Below are positions 9,201 to 20,800 of a DNA stretch of 64,000 bases, one piece after another. The translations under genes and the position numbers were made by a program. The notes beneath the pieces are model-generated. The model ran no database searches. It worked only from the letters and a program-made list of their open reading frames with translations, and was not told the DNA's origin. Positions within the stretch are counted from its first letter, which is position 1. Each line of letters opens with the position of its first letter. The stretch is taken from the NCBI RefSeq assembly GCF_029909975.1, contig NZ_CP094516.1:3100001-3164000 (forward strand), in the 5' to 3' direction. This stretch comes from Bradyrhizobium sp. ISRA430. GTDB taxonomy: Bacteria; Pseudomonadota; Alphaproteobacteria; Rhizobiales; Xanthobacteraceae.

Positions 9201-11680
9201 CACAGCAAAAGGCGACGCTGACCGAGACCACCAATGGCAACGTGATCACCGCGACGATCACACCGGACCCGACGGCGCCCGATCTCGGCGCGATGGCATT
9301 GAATGTCACCAACGGTGCCGGCCAGATCATTCAGAACGCGGGCAATTGGTACGCTTACGACAACGACAGCATCTTCCTGCCGAGGAATGGCGGCACCTTC
9401 AACGTCACGCTCGGTACCAGCGCGGACGATGTCACACATATCAACTACCTGCCGATGCGGGCTGACCTGCTCTCCGTGACCGGCGATGGTACGAACCTGG
9501 CGTTTTCGATGACGGGCGACGGCGAGGTCGACGTCCATGTCCAGACGCCGGGGGTGAACATCGTCTCGATCCAGGGCGCCCTGACCGCAACGCTGTTCGG
9601 ATACGATCTGGCGCTGATGTTCAATGATGGCGCGTTGGCCGTCGATCCAAACGGACCACAGGGCTTGGCGGTCCGGCATGACGTCACCATCACGGATGGG
9701 GCCGCCGCGGTTGCATCGAGCGGCAACGACATCATCTTCGGCGGTTCGGCCAACGATACAATCAGTGCCCTGGACGGCAACGACACCATCAGCGGCGGTG
9801 GCGGGAATGACATCATCGATGGCGGAACCGGTACCAACACGGCAGTCTATTCTGGTCTTACCACCGACTACACTTTCACCTTGAATGCTGACGGCAGCGT
9901 CATTGCTGCCGACATGCGCGATGGCTCGCCCGACGGCACCGACACCGACATCAATATCCAGAATTTCCAGTTTGGTGACGGCAGCGTGGTGGCCAAGGCT
10001 TTACTGCCATTTTCCGCCATCATGGGAACGGCGGGCAACGATACTCTGACCAACTCCGCCGTCATCCCCAGCACGGGCCAGACCCTCTTCGGGCTGGGCG
10101 GCGACGACACGTTGACCGCCGGCACCGGAGGCAACGCCATTCTGGACGGTGGCGATGGCAATGACACGCTGACCGACGCGGGCGCGAGCGCTCCGGTAAG
10201 CATCGTCGATACCATGATCGGCGGAGCGGGCGACGACACCTATGTCGTGACGCGGGCCAATGACATCATCATTGAACAACCCAATGGCGGTACTGACACG
10301 GTTCGCACCAACCTTGCCAGCCTCGTGCTGGCCGACAACGTCGAGAACGTGGTCTACACGGGCACGACTGGTATCTCTCTCACCGGCAACGCCTCGGCAA
10401 ACACGTTCAGCGGCTTTCACGGCACCACCACTTTCAACGGAGGCGACGGCACCGACACCGTCTTGTTCACGGGCGAGTTCGGCCAATACACCAAGACGCA
10501 GAATGCCGATGGCAGCATCAAGCTTGTCGATACAAGAACAGCTTCGCCGGACGGCACCGCGACATTCAGCAACGTCGAGATGTTCCAGTTCAGCGACGGG
10601 CTGGTCCTCACCGCGGCGCAGCTCGGTCCGGCGGCCGTCGTCAATGGAACGTCCGGCAACGACACCCTAACGAGCACGATGGCCGGCGCCATCATTTCCG
10701 GACTCGCGGGCAATGACACCATGACGGCCGGCGCCGCCAATCAGATCCTCAATGGCGGAGCCGGTAACGATACGCTGAGGGACAATGGCAAGACCGGCGT
10801 AGTCTTGTTCGGCGGAGCGGGCAACGACACCTACGTCGTGACCAGCGCAGGGACCGTCGTTACCGAGCTTGCGGGGAATGGTACGGACGCCGTTCAGACC
10901 TCCCTTTCGAGCTATCAGCTCTCCGTCAATATCGAGAGCCTCACCTATACGGGAAGCGGAAGCTTTACCTCGACCGCAACTGCGGCAGGACAAACGATTT
11001 CCGGCGGCTCTGGAGCCGATACGCTCAGCGACGGCGGATTCGGCAGTGTCACACTCCGCGGCAATGGCGGCGCCGACAAGTTCTTCGTGAGCAGCGCTTC
11101 GACTTCAGTCGTCGAAACGGGCAGCGCGAGCTCGAGCGTGACCACCACACTGTCCAGCTATACGCTGACGAACAACGTCCAGAACCTGACCTACACTGGA
11201 TCCGCCGCCTTCACCGGCACTGGCAACTCATCGGCAAATACCATCACGGGCAGCACAGGCAACGACACGCTGTCCGGTGGTGGTGGCGGCGATACGCTGA
11301 TCGGCGGCGCCGGTAACGACCGCATGTCAGGCGGAGGCGGAGGCGTCGACAATTTCGTGTTCGCGCCGATCAATCCCACCACGGTGAACGGCGTCTACAA
11401 CGCCGGCTTCGGCAGCGATGTGATCACCGACTTCAACGCGAATGCGCTCAGCTCCGATCACGACGTCCTGCAGCTCTCCGCGTCGATGTTCGCCGCGGGC
11501 ACCACCGCATCGGCGATCGCCAATGGAACGGCGCACAATGCTGCGGGCGGCCTCGTTACGGTTGTGCAGTCGGGATCCAACGTCGTGATCACGGTGGACC
11601 CGACCGACACGATCACGCTCAACAGCGTTTCGCTTACGCTGCTCAAGCTCGGCGCCACCACCGACATCCATCTCGTCTGA
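6296..11680 (+). CDS. RTX protein with NodB-like deacetylase region
   Basis: Predicted type I-secreted protein of about 1,795 residues with no N-terminal signal peptide. Numbering here is from the upstream ATG at 6287. Residues 6-192 and 196-381 are two copies of one domain, each beginning IGNLITLDGQF and DWPAA. Residues 385-640 look like a Rossmann/GATase-like fold (KVAIIYSA, then ALIFPSMENV). Residues 648-970 resemble a polysaccharide deacetylase, with the metal-binding motif H745-S-Y-T-H749 in GNEIGTHSYTH and a later WPWHDYGP. The usual TFDD first motif is only TIDVS. From residue 1140 on are Ca-binding GGxGxD nonapeptides in several blocks, ending in an uncleaved secretion region. ATG 6296 sits about nine bases after GAGGA and is preferred to 6287, which touches it. 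Deacetylase activity on a surface glycan is inferred. Confidence 0.8.
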   Translation: MATTIGNLITLDGQFSDWPAAEAIMTPSNTVAGYQVYGALLDDQTLGKTYLIGINATLATDPTIAAFTYIYLNTDQSRTTGYSPFGSVGAEYFVQFIASQGGALQPYLYSVDSAGVATQINGGAPLDFGISADGESVEIAIPQTLLTPSGGTAPTSINFAALINNGQAALPGDFSNSPQYTITDTSVPASPPVTIGNLITLDGQFADWPAADSVERPGNAVANYQIDGALIDDATLGKTYVIGIEATAAEDPVIASNTFIYLNTDQNATTGYKVFGSTIGAEYYVKFAPDVNNNNTLKPYLYSVAPNGAETLLNNGAPLNFAMSADGKSVELAIPQALLTPAGGAAPTSINFAALVNNGAVALPGDFSGPQYTITDPSTLIPVDHTVKKVAIIYSATTAALYFGGAGSGGESGSGSVPGASGAGQTAYADLFMAAQHQAAAAGVSYDLLTEADLTNVAKLSQYSALIFPSMENVQSSQVSAIVSALTHVVYDYHVPIITAGNFLTNDETGAPLSGNSYANMQSLLNVTLGQSGSATYSVTANADALASNNSVVSGYTAGELIGGASGQFAGQPAGYYTNTGYLTFNGVTQPATVLADINIQGGGSVAGVVQTTTGGTNTVFSTTGLLGDSNLLQHAIQNAVFGTTPSLTIDVSRMQGVLASRTDLDQSQFPSDVSPEGGGAGIYAQLIPILQQWKQQYNFVGSYYANIGDDANTANANFTNWSVSAPIYKALMAMGNEIGTHSYTHLINPPTVDANGNPVPTTIINGEVVSTWNENTNTLYVTAPANGSAPNWTFAYEFGQSKSILEQQLGITLAGAAVPGANDFIATSAQILPYFQSTAGLTGYVTGGWTGAGAGYPNAFGYIDPSNTNSVYIAPNVTFDFTEIGYQHKTPAQALADWQTLFGQLSANSSAPIIVWPWHDYGPTNWDTNGTGADSGYNTQMFTDFIAYAYNQGYEFVTVSDLAARIAAQQKATLTETTNGNVITATITPDPTAPDLGAMALNVTNGAGQIIQNAGNWYAYDNDSIFLPRNGGTFNVTLGTSADDVTHINYLPMRADLLSVTGDGTNLAFSMTGDGEVDVHVQTPGVNIVSIQGALTATLFGYDLALMFNDGALAVDPNGPQGLAVRHDVTITDGAAAVASSGNDIIFGGSANDTISALDGNDTISGGGGNDIIDGGTGTNTAVYSGLTTDYTFTLNADGSVIAADMRDGSPDGTDTDINIQNFQFGDGSVVAKALLPFSAIMGTAGNDTLTNSAVIPSTGQTLFGLGGDDTLTAGTGGNAILDGGDGNDTLTDAGASAPVSIVDTMIGGAGDDTYVVTRANDIIIEQPNGGTDTVRTNLASLVLADNVENVVYTGTTGISLTGNASANTFSGFHGTTTFNGGDGTDTVLFTGEFGQYTKTQNADGSIKLVDTRTASPDGTATFSNVEMFQFSDGLVLTAAQLGPAAVVNGTSGNDTLTSTMAGAIISGLAGNDTMTAGAANQILNGGAGNDTLRDNGKTGVVLFGGAGNDTYVVTSAGTVVTELAGNGTDAVQTSLSSYQLSVNIESLTYTGSGSFTSTATAAGQTISGGSGADTLSDGGFGSVTLRGNGGADKFFVSSASTSVVETGSASSSVTTTLSSYTLTNNVQNLTYTGSAAFTGTGNSSANTITGSTGNDTLSGGGGGDTLIGGAGNDRMSGGGGGVDNFVFAPINPTTVNGVYNAGFGSDVITDFNANALSSDHDVLQLSASMFAAGTTASAIANGTAHNAAGGLVTVVQSGSNVVITVDPTDTITLNSVSLTLLKLGATTDIHLV
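6299..7430 (+). repeat. Tandem duplication of an N-terminal domain (2 copies)
   Basis: Two adjacent copies of about 560-570 bases (6299-6856 and 6871-7430) encode matching 186-residue domains. Both contain LITLDGQF, TLGKTY, IYLNTDQ, TTGY, LKPYLYSV or LQPYLYSV, TSINFAAL and QYTITD. The beta-rich pattern with a DGQ-F-DW start resembles carbohydrate-binding domains of the CBM9/DOMON type, but this is a guess from pattern. Confidence 0.75.
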
Positions 11681-11826
11681 CCGAAAGGGACCGAATCCGG
11701 CCGACTTAAGCATCACACATCATCGTTCGCAGCCAATCACATTTGTTCTCTTTATCTCGGGCGACTTTCATACGGAACTCTTATCGCAAACCTTCGATCG
11801 CGTTGCATTTTTATGGGGCCAGTCAC

Positions 11827-14800
11827 ATGATCACCTCGCATCACGAGATTGCTTTCATCGACCGTAACGTGGACCAACTGACCGCGCTGCTGGCAGGTTT
11901 GCGAGCAGAGGTCGAGCCGATCGTGCTGTCGGCCGATGCTCCCGCTCCGCGGCAGATGGCGGACGTCCTGAAGCATCGGTCGGACCTCGCGGCCATTCAC
12001 CTGATCGCGCATGGCGCGCCGGGACAGGTGAACTGCGGAACGAGCGCGCTCACACTCGAGACGATCGAAAACGAGGACGAGGATCTCGCGGCAATCGGCC
12101 GCGCACTGGGCAACGGCGGCTCACTCCAGCTATGGGCGTGCAACGCGGCCAGAGGCGCGCGCGGCACGGCGTTCGTCGATGCCTTGGCGCGGGCGACGGG
12201 CGCACAGGTGTTGGCTGCAACGGGTCTGGTCGGTGCCGCTGCGCTCGGTGGCGGCTGGGAGCTTCACGCGCGCTCGGGCGCGAATCATGCCCAGGCGCCG
12301 CTGACGGCGCAGGGAATCGGGAACTACGCGGCCGTGATGGCGGCAAAGACCTGGACCGGCGGCGGCAGCACGGGCAATCCGAACAGCGGAAACTGGAGTT
12401 CTTCGGGCAATTGGAGCCCGAGCGGCGTTCCCGCGGCCGGTGATGACGTCACGATCGGCGGCAACTCCGGCGGCAGCTATACCGTTACCCTCGACGTCAG
12501 CTCCGCGGCGCTCAATTCGCTGACCATGAATTTCAACAATACGGCGACGCTGTTGATCGGCAGCGGCAAAACGCTCAACGTGACCAATACCGTAAGCCTG
12601 AACTCGACCAACATCATCTCGATGTCGGGCGGCACGGTCAACGCAGGCACCCTCGCGCTGATAGCCCCAAGCGCCAACGTGACCGGTTTTGGCACGCTGA
12701 GTATCTCCGGTCATTACACCGGGACGGGCAAGTTGACTGCAAACGGCGGCACGCTCGATGTGTTCGGGACAGTCGACAGCGGCGTTGTCTTGACGATCGG
12801 CACTTCCTCCAATTCGAACCTGAAGCTTGAAGGCACGGCGACCTCGGCTGCGATCACCATCAACAACGCCAACCAGACGCTCGAAATCGGCGCCAGCGGC
12901 AGCCTGACGCTAACCGCGGCGGAAAGCATCACCAATGGCAAGATCCAGCTCGACGGCGGCACGCTGACCGATGCGTCCGGCCTGACGATCGGTGCCAGTG
13001 CGACCTTGATCGGTTCGGGCACGGTGGCGGCGAACATCGCCGCCGGCACCGGCACGATCACGGCCAGCGGCGGTGTGCTGAATTTGAACGGCACCGTGGC
13101 CAGCGGCAACGCGTTTACGATTGCGAGCGCGTCGGCATCGACGCTGAAGTTCTCCGGCACGTCGACCATGGCGACTGCGGTCTCGATCACCAGCGCCAAC
13201 CAGACGCTCGAGGTTGGAGCCGGCGGCAATCTGACGATCGGCTCAACCGAAATCGTTACCAACGGCAAGATTGTATTGAGCGGCGGCACGCTGACCGACA
13301 GCAACGGCATCGTCATCAGCAGCGGCGCGACACTGAGCGGCACTGGCACGGCAGGTGCGATCACGCTCTCGGGTGGAACGATCACGCAGACCGGCGGCAC
13401 ACTCACGTTGGCAAGCATCATTGGCAGCGGAAATGTCAATGGCACCATCACCAATGCGGCGATTACCGCCAAGGGCGGCACGCTAGACCTGTTCGGCTCG
13501 ATTGCCGGAACCAGCACGCTCGCCATCGACTTCAGTGCAGCGACGATTTTGAAGATCGATGGGACGGTATCTTCCGGCGCGATTTCGATCGTCAGTTCCA
13601 ACCAGACGCTGGAGATCGGCGCCACCGGTAGCCTGACGCTGACCTCGGCGCAAAGCATCACCAACGGCAAGATCCAGCTCGACGGCGGCACGCTGACCGA
13701 TGCGTTCGGCCTCTCGATCGATAATGCCGCGACGTTGATCGGAAAGGGTATAGTTGCGGCAACGGTGAATACCAGTGGCATCGGAACCATCACGGCGAGC
13801 GGCGGTACGCTCGAGTTTTCCAGCGCTGTCGGCAGCACAAGCGCCGCCTCGTTCCACATCGCCAACGTCGCCGGCTCGGTGCTGAAGTTCGATGGTGCCG
13901 TCGGCACGGCCTCGATTCATCCGACCATCACGTTCGATGGCGGCCAGGGCGTTCTCGATCTCTCGTCGGACACGCTTCCGAATTTCCATGGCACCATAGC
14001 CAATTTCGCGGGCGGCGAAGGCATCAAGGTCAATGGCGCGGCCGCCGCCGTGCTCGATTCATCGGGCACCTTCATCACCGTTTATGACTCCGCGCACAAC
14101 TCTCTTGGGACCCTCAATCTGTCCACTTCATATGCCGGCAGTGAGTTTACCGTCTCGAGCGGCACCATTTCGGTAAACGCGGACACGACGACGCCAACCG
14201 GCGGAACGCCGGACCTGATCGATGCGTCCGATTCCGGCGTGCTGCATACCGACAACATTACGAATGTCACCGCACCTGCGTTCACCGTCACGCTCGATGG
14301 GACGGTCGCGGTTGGTGATACCGTTCAGTTGCTGCTTGACGGCTCGCCGCTGGCGCATGCCGTAACGCATACGATCTCGTTCGCTGATCTCAGCGCCGGC
14401 AAGGTGACTCTCACGGTGACGGCAGGCGACCTCGGTGCCGATGGCATCAAGTCGATTTCGGCCAAGTTTAGCGACGTGGCTGGGCACACATCGACAACCT
14501 CGGCGCTGGCGATTACACTTGATACCACGGCACCGACGGGCGGGGCGCCCGACCTGACCGCAATCTCCGATACCGGTTCGTCAAGCACCGACGACCTCAC
14601 CAATGAGACGGCGCCGACCTTCCAGGTCGCGCTCGATCCGTCTGTGCAGGCGGGCGACACGGTCGAGCTTAAGCTCGGCGGGGCATCGCTGGCGAATCCG
14701 GTACTGCATACGATTACGGCAGCCGAAGTTGCGGCTCAGTCCGTTCAGTTGACGGTGACGGCCGGCGACCTGGGCGCCGATGGCACGAAGTCGCTCACCG

Positions 14801-17800
14801 CGGTCTTTACCGATGCCGCCGGGAATACATCGACGACCTCGGCAACGGTCATCACGCTCGACACGACGCCGCCGACGGCGAGCATCACGCTTGACGCCAT
14901 CACTCCCGACAATATCCTCAACGCAGCAGAGGCCGGCAGCACGGTCACCGTAACCGGCACGGTCGGCGGCGACGTCCATGATGGCGACACCGTCACCCTG
15001 ACGGTGAACGGCACCACCTATACCGGCATGGTCTCGGGCACGACGTTCAGCATCGGTATCGCTGGCAGCAATCTCACCGCCGATGGCGACCGTACGGTCG
15101 ACGCCAGCGTCACCACGGCTGACGCCGCCGGCAATGCGACCACGGCCACGGCGACCAAGGCCTACGCGGTCGACACGGTGGCGCCGACCGCCACCCTGGC
15201 AGTCAATGACATCACCGCGGACAACGTGCTCAATGCAGCGGAGGCCAGCGCCACGGTCGCCGTGACCGGCACGGTCGGCGGCGATGTCCATGATGGCGAC
15301 ACCGTCGCCTTGACGGTGAATGGTACCGCCTACAACGGCGTGGTCTCGGGTACGACCTTCAGCATCGGCATCAACGGCAGCGATCTCGTCGCCGACGCCG
15401 ATCACACGGTCGACGCCAGCGTCACGACCACCGATCCGGCCGGCAACAGCACCACGGCCACGGCGACGAAGGCCTATACGGTCGATACTACGGCGCCGAC
15501 GGCGAGCATCGCCGTGGACGCCATCACCTCCGACAACGTCCTCAACGCAGCGGAGGCCGGCGGCACCGTGGCGGTGACCGGTACGGTCGGCGGCGACGTC
15601 CATGATGGCGACACCGTCACCCTGACGGTGAACGGCACTGCCTACACCGGCGCTGCCAGCAACGGTGGCTTCAGCATCAACGTCGCGGGCAGCGATCTCG
15701 CCGCCGATGGCGACCACGCGGTCGACGCCAGCGTCACCACCACCGATCCGGCCGGCAACAGCACGACCGCCACGGCGACCAAAGTCTATGCGGTCGACAC
15801 TACGGCGCCGACGGCGAGCATCGCCGTGGACGCCATCACCTCCGACAACGTCCTCAACGCAGCGGAGGCCGGCGGCACCGTGGCGGTGACCGGTACGGTC
15901 GGCGGCGACGTTCATGATGGTGACACCGTCACCCTGACGGTAAACGGCAATGCTTATACCGGCACAGTCTCGGGCACGACCTTCAGCATCGGCGTGGCTG
16001 GCAGCGATCTCACCGCCGACGGCGATCATGCGGTTGACGCCAGCGTCACCACCACGGACACAGCGGGCAACAGCACCACTGCAACGACAACCAAAACCTA
16101 TGCAGTCGATACTGCCGCGCCGAGCGCCAGCATCACGCTCGACGCTATCACTGCAGACAACGTGCTTAACGCGGCGGAGGCGGCCGGCACCGTGGCGGTG
16201 ACCGGTACGGTCGGCGGCGACGTCCATGAGGGCGACACCGTCACCCTGACAGTGAACAGCACCGCTTACACTGGCGTGGTCAGCGGTACGACCTTCAGCA
16301 TCAACGTCGCAGGCAGCGATCTCGCCGCCGATGGCGACCATGCGGTCGACGCCAGCGTCACCACCACCGATCAGGCCGGCAACAGCACCACGGCCACGGC
16401 GGCGAAGGCCTATACGGTCGATACCACGGCGCCGACGGCGAGCATCGCCGTGGACGCCATCACTCCCGACAACGTCCTCAATGCAGCCGAGGCCGGCGGC
16501 ACTGTGGCAGTGGCCGGCACGGTCGGCGGAGACGTCCACGATGGCGACACAGTCACTCTGACGGTGAATGGCACTGCCTATACCGGCGTGGTCTCGGGCA
16601 CGACGTTCAGCATCCATGTCAACGGCAGCGATCTCGCCGCCGATGGCGACCATACTGTCGACGCCAGCGTCACCACGACCGATGCAGCCGGCAATAGCAC
16701 GACCGCGACGGCAACCAAAGCCTATGCGGTGGACACTGTGGCGCCGACCGCCAGCTTGGGGGTGAACGACATCACCGCGGATAACGTCCTCAACGCAGCG
16801 GAAGCCGGCGGAACTATCGCTGTGACCGGCACGGTCGGCGGCGACGTGCATGACGGCGACACCGTCACCCTGACGGTGAACGGCACGGCCTATTCCGGCG
16901 CGGTCTCGGGCACGACGTTCAGCATCGGTGTCGCCGGCAGCGATCTCGCGGCCGATCTCGATCACACGGTCGACGCAAGCGTCACCACAATCGACGCAGC
17001 CGGCAATAGCACGACGGCGACGACAACCAAAGCCTATGCGGTGGACACCGTGGCGCCAACCGCCAGCCTGGCGGTGGACGCCATTACCACGGACAACGTC
17101 CTCAACGCAGCGGAAGCCGGTGGAACTATCGCTGTGACCGGCACGGTCGGCGGCGACGTCCATGACGGCGACACTGTCACCCTGACGGTGAACGGCAACG
17201 CCTATACCGGCGTGGTCAGCGGCACGACTTTCAGCATCGGCGTGGCTGGCAGCGATCTCGCCACCGACGCCGATCACACGGTCGACGCCAGCGTTGCCAC
17301 CACGGACGCAGCGGGCAACAGCACGACCGCAACGACAACCAAGGTCTATGCGGTCGACACTGTGGCGCCCACCGCCAGCGTCGCACTCGACGCCATCACT
17401 GCCGACAACGTCCTCAATGCAGCGGAGGCGGCCGGCACCGTGGCGGTGACCGGCACGATCGGCGGCGACGTCCATGATGGCGACACCGTCACCCTGACGG
17501 TGAACGGCAACGCCTATGCCGGCACGGTTTCGGGCACGACCTTCAGCATCGGCGTCGTCGGCAGCGATCTCGCCGCGGACGGCGACCATACGGTCGACGC
17601 CAGCGTCACCACGACCGACGCGGCCGGCAACAGTACGACCGCAACGACGACTAAGGCCTACGCGGTCGACACCACGGCCACCGCCAGCATCGCGCTCGAC
17701 AGCATCACTGCTGACAACGTTCTCAACGCAGCGGAAGCTGGCGGCACCGTCGCAGTGACCGGCACGGTCGGCGGCGATGTCCATGATGGCGACACCGTCA

Positions 17801-20800
17801 CCCTGACGGTGAATGGTAGCGCCTACGCCGGCGCGGTCTCGGGCACGACGTTCAGCATCAATGTGGCGGGCAATGATCTCGCGGCCGATGCAGACCGTAC
17901 GGTCGATGCCAGCGTCACCACGACCGACGCTGCCGGCAACAGCACGACCGCCACTGCGACCAAAGGCTACGCGGTCGACACTGTGGCGCCGGCCGCCACC
18001 CTGGCCGTGAACGACATCACCTCCGACAACGTCCTCAATGCAGCGGAGGCCGGCGGGACGGTCGCGGTGACCGGAACGGTCGGCGGCGACGTCCATGACG
18101 GCGACACCGTTACCCTGACGGTGAACGGCACGGCCTACACCGGAACGGTCTCGGGCACGAGCTTCAGCATCAGTGTCGCTGGCAGCGATCTCGCCGCCGA
18201 TGGCGACCATACGGTCGACGCCGGCGTCACCACGACCGATGCGGCCGGCAATTCAACGACCACGACCACCACCAAGCTGTACACAGTCGACACCGTGGCA
18301 CCGGCCGCCAGCCTGGCCGTGAACGACATCACCTCCGACAACGTCCTCAATGCAGCGGAGGCCGGCGGGACGGTCGCGGTGACCGGTACGGTCGGCGGCG
18401 ACGTCCATGATGGCGACACCGTCACCCTGACGGTGAATGGCAATGCCTATATCGGCGCGGTTTCGAGTATGACGTTCAGCATCAGCGTCAACGGCAGCGA
18501 TCTCGCGGCCGATGGCGACCATACGGTCGACGCCAGCGTCACCACGACCGATGCAGCCGGCAACAGCTCGACCGCCACCGCGACCAAGGCCTACACGGTC
18601 GACACCGCGGCGCCGACCGCCAGCCTGGCGGTCAACGACATCACCCCCGACAACGTCCTCAACGCAGCGGAGGCCGGCAGCACGGTCGCCGTGACCGGCA
18701 CGGTTGGCGGCGACGTCCATGACGGCGACACCGTCACCCTGACTGTGAACGGCAACGCCTATACCGGCACGGTCTCGGGCACGACCTTCAGCATCGGCGT
18801 GGCTGGCAGTGATCTCGCCACCGACGCCGATCACACGGTCGACGCCAGCGTCACCACGACCGATGCGGCCGGCAATTCAACGACCGCGACCACAATCAAG
18901 CTATACACGGTCGACACCGTGGCACCGACCGCCAGCCTGGCCGTCAACGACATCACCTCCGACAACGTCCTCAACGCAGCGGAGGCCAACGGCACCGTGG
19001 CGGTGACCGGCACGGTGGGCGGCGACGTTCATGCTGGCGACACCGTCACCCTCACGGTGAACGGCAATGCCTATACCGGCACAGTCTCCGGCACGACGTT
19101 CAGCATCGGCGTCGCCGGCAGCGATCTCGCGGCCGACGGCGACCATACCGTCGACGCCAGCGTCACCACGGCCGATGCAGCCGGCAACAGCACGACCGCC
19201 ACGGCGGCCAAGAGCTACACGGTTGACACCACCGGAACAGCCAGCATCGCAGTCAGCAACATCACCACGGACAACGTTCTCAACGCAACGGAGGCTGGCA
19301 GCACGATCGCCGTGACCGGCACGGTCGGCGGCGACGTCCATGACGGCGACACCGTTACCCTGACGGTGAACGGCAACGCCTATACCGGAACAGTGTCGGG
19401 TACGAGCTTCAGCATCGCCGTCGCCGGCAGCGATCTCGCCGCCGATGGCGACCATACGGTCGACGCCAGCGTCACCACCACCGACGCCGCAGGGAACAGC
19501 ACGACCGCTACCGCGACCAAGGCCTACACGGTCGATACCGTGGCGCCGGCCGCCAGCCTGACGGTGAACGACGTCACCGCGGACAACGTCCTCAACGCAG
19601 CGGAGGCCGGCAGCACGGTCACCGTGACCGGGACGGTCGGCGGCGACGTTCATGATGGCGACACCATCACCCTGACGGTGAACGGCAATGCCTACGCCGG
19701 AACAGTTTCGGGCACGAGCTTCAACATCGGCGTCGCCGGCAGCGATCTCGCGGCCGATCTCAACCATACGGTCGATGCCAGCGTCACCACCACCGATGCG
19801 GCAGGGAACAGCACGACCGCGACCGCGACCAAGGCCTACACGATCGATACGGTGGCACCGATCGCCAGCCTGACGGTGAACGACATCACCGCGGACGACG
19901 TCCTCAACGCAGCGGAAGCCAGCAGCACGGTGGCGGTGACCGGCACGGTCGGCGGCGACGTTCATGATGGCGACACCATCACCCTGACGGTGAACGGCAA
20001 TGCCTATACCGGCACAGTCTCGGGCACGACGTTCAGCATCACCGTCAACGGCAGCGATCTCGCGGCCGATCTCGACCATACGGTCGATGCCAGCGTCACC
20101 ACAGCCGACGCGGCAGGGAACAGCACGACCGCGACCGCGACCAAGGCCTACACGGTCGATACCGTGGCGCCGATCGCCAGCCTGACGGTGAACGACATCA
20201 CCACGGACAACGTCCTCAACGCAACGGAGGCCGGCAGCACCGTGGCGGTGACCGGCACGGTCGGCGGCGACGTTCACAGCGGTGACACCGTCACTCTGAC
20301 GGTAAACGGCACCGCTTATACCGGAACCGTGTCGGGCACGACCTTCAGCATCGGAGTCGCCGGCAGCGATCTCGCGGCCGATGGCGACCATACTGTCGAT
20401 GCCAGCGTCACCACGACCGATGCGGCCGGCAACAGCACGACTGCCACGGCGAGCAAGACCTACACGGTAGATACCGCTGGAACAGCCAGCATCGCCGTCA
20501 ACGACATCACTGCGGACAACGTCATCAACGCGGCGGAGGCCGGCAGCACGATTGCCGTGACCGGCACGGTGGGCGGCGACGCCCATGACGGCGACACCGT
20601 TACCCTGACGGTGAACGGCAATGCCTATACCGGCACAGTCTCGGGCACAAACTTCAGCATCACCGTCAACGGCAGCGATCTCGCGGCCGATGCCGACCAT
20701 ACGGTCGATGCCAGCGTCACCACGACCGACGCGGTTGGCAACTCAACCACTGCGAGCGCGATCAAGACCTATACTGTCGACACCGTGGCGCCGACCGCTA

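Noticed and set aside
14581..18210. Antisense open frame of 1,209 codons in the adhesin repeats, and a 599-codon one at 18901-20700
   Set aside because: They are opposite the 312-bp repeats: one stop-free antisense frame in a unit is copied in all units. The Arg/Gly/His-rich products have no recognisable domain, and the sense frame is clearly the real gene.
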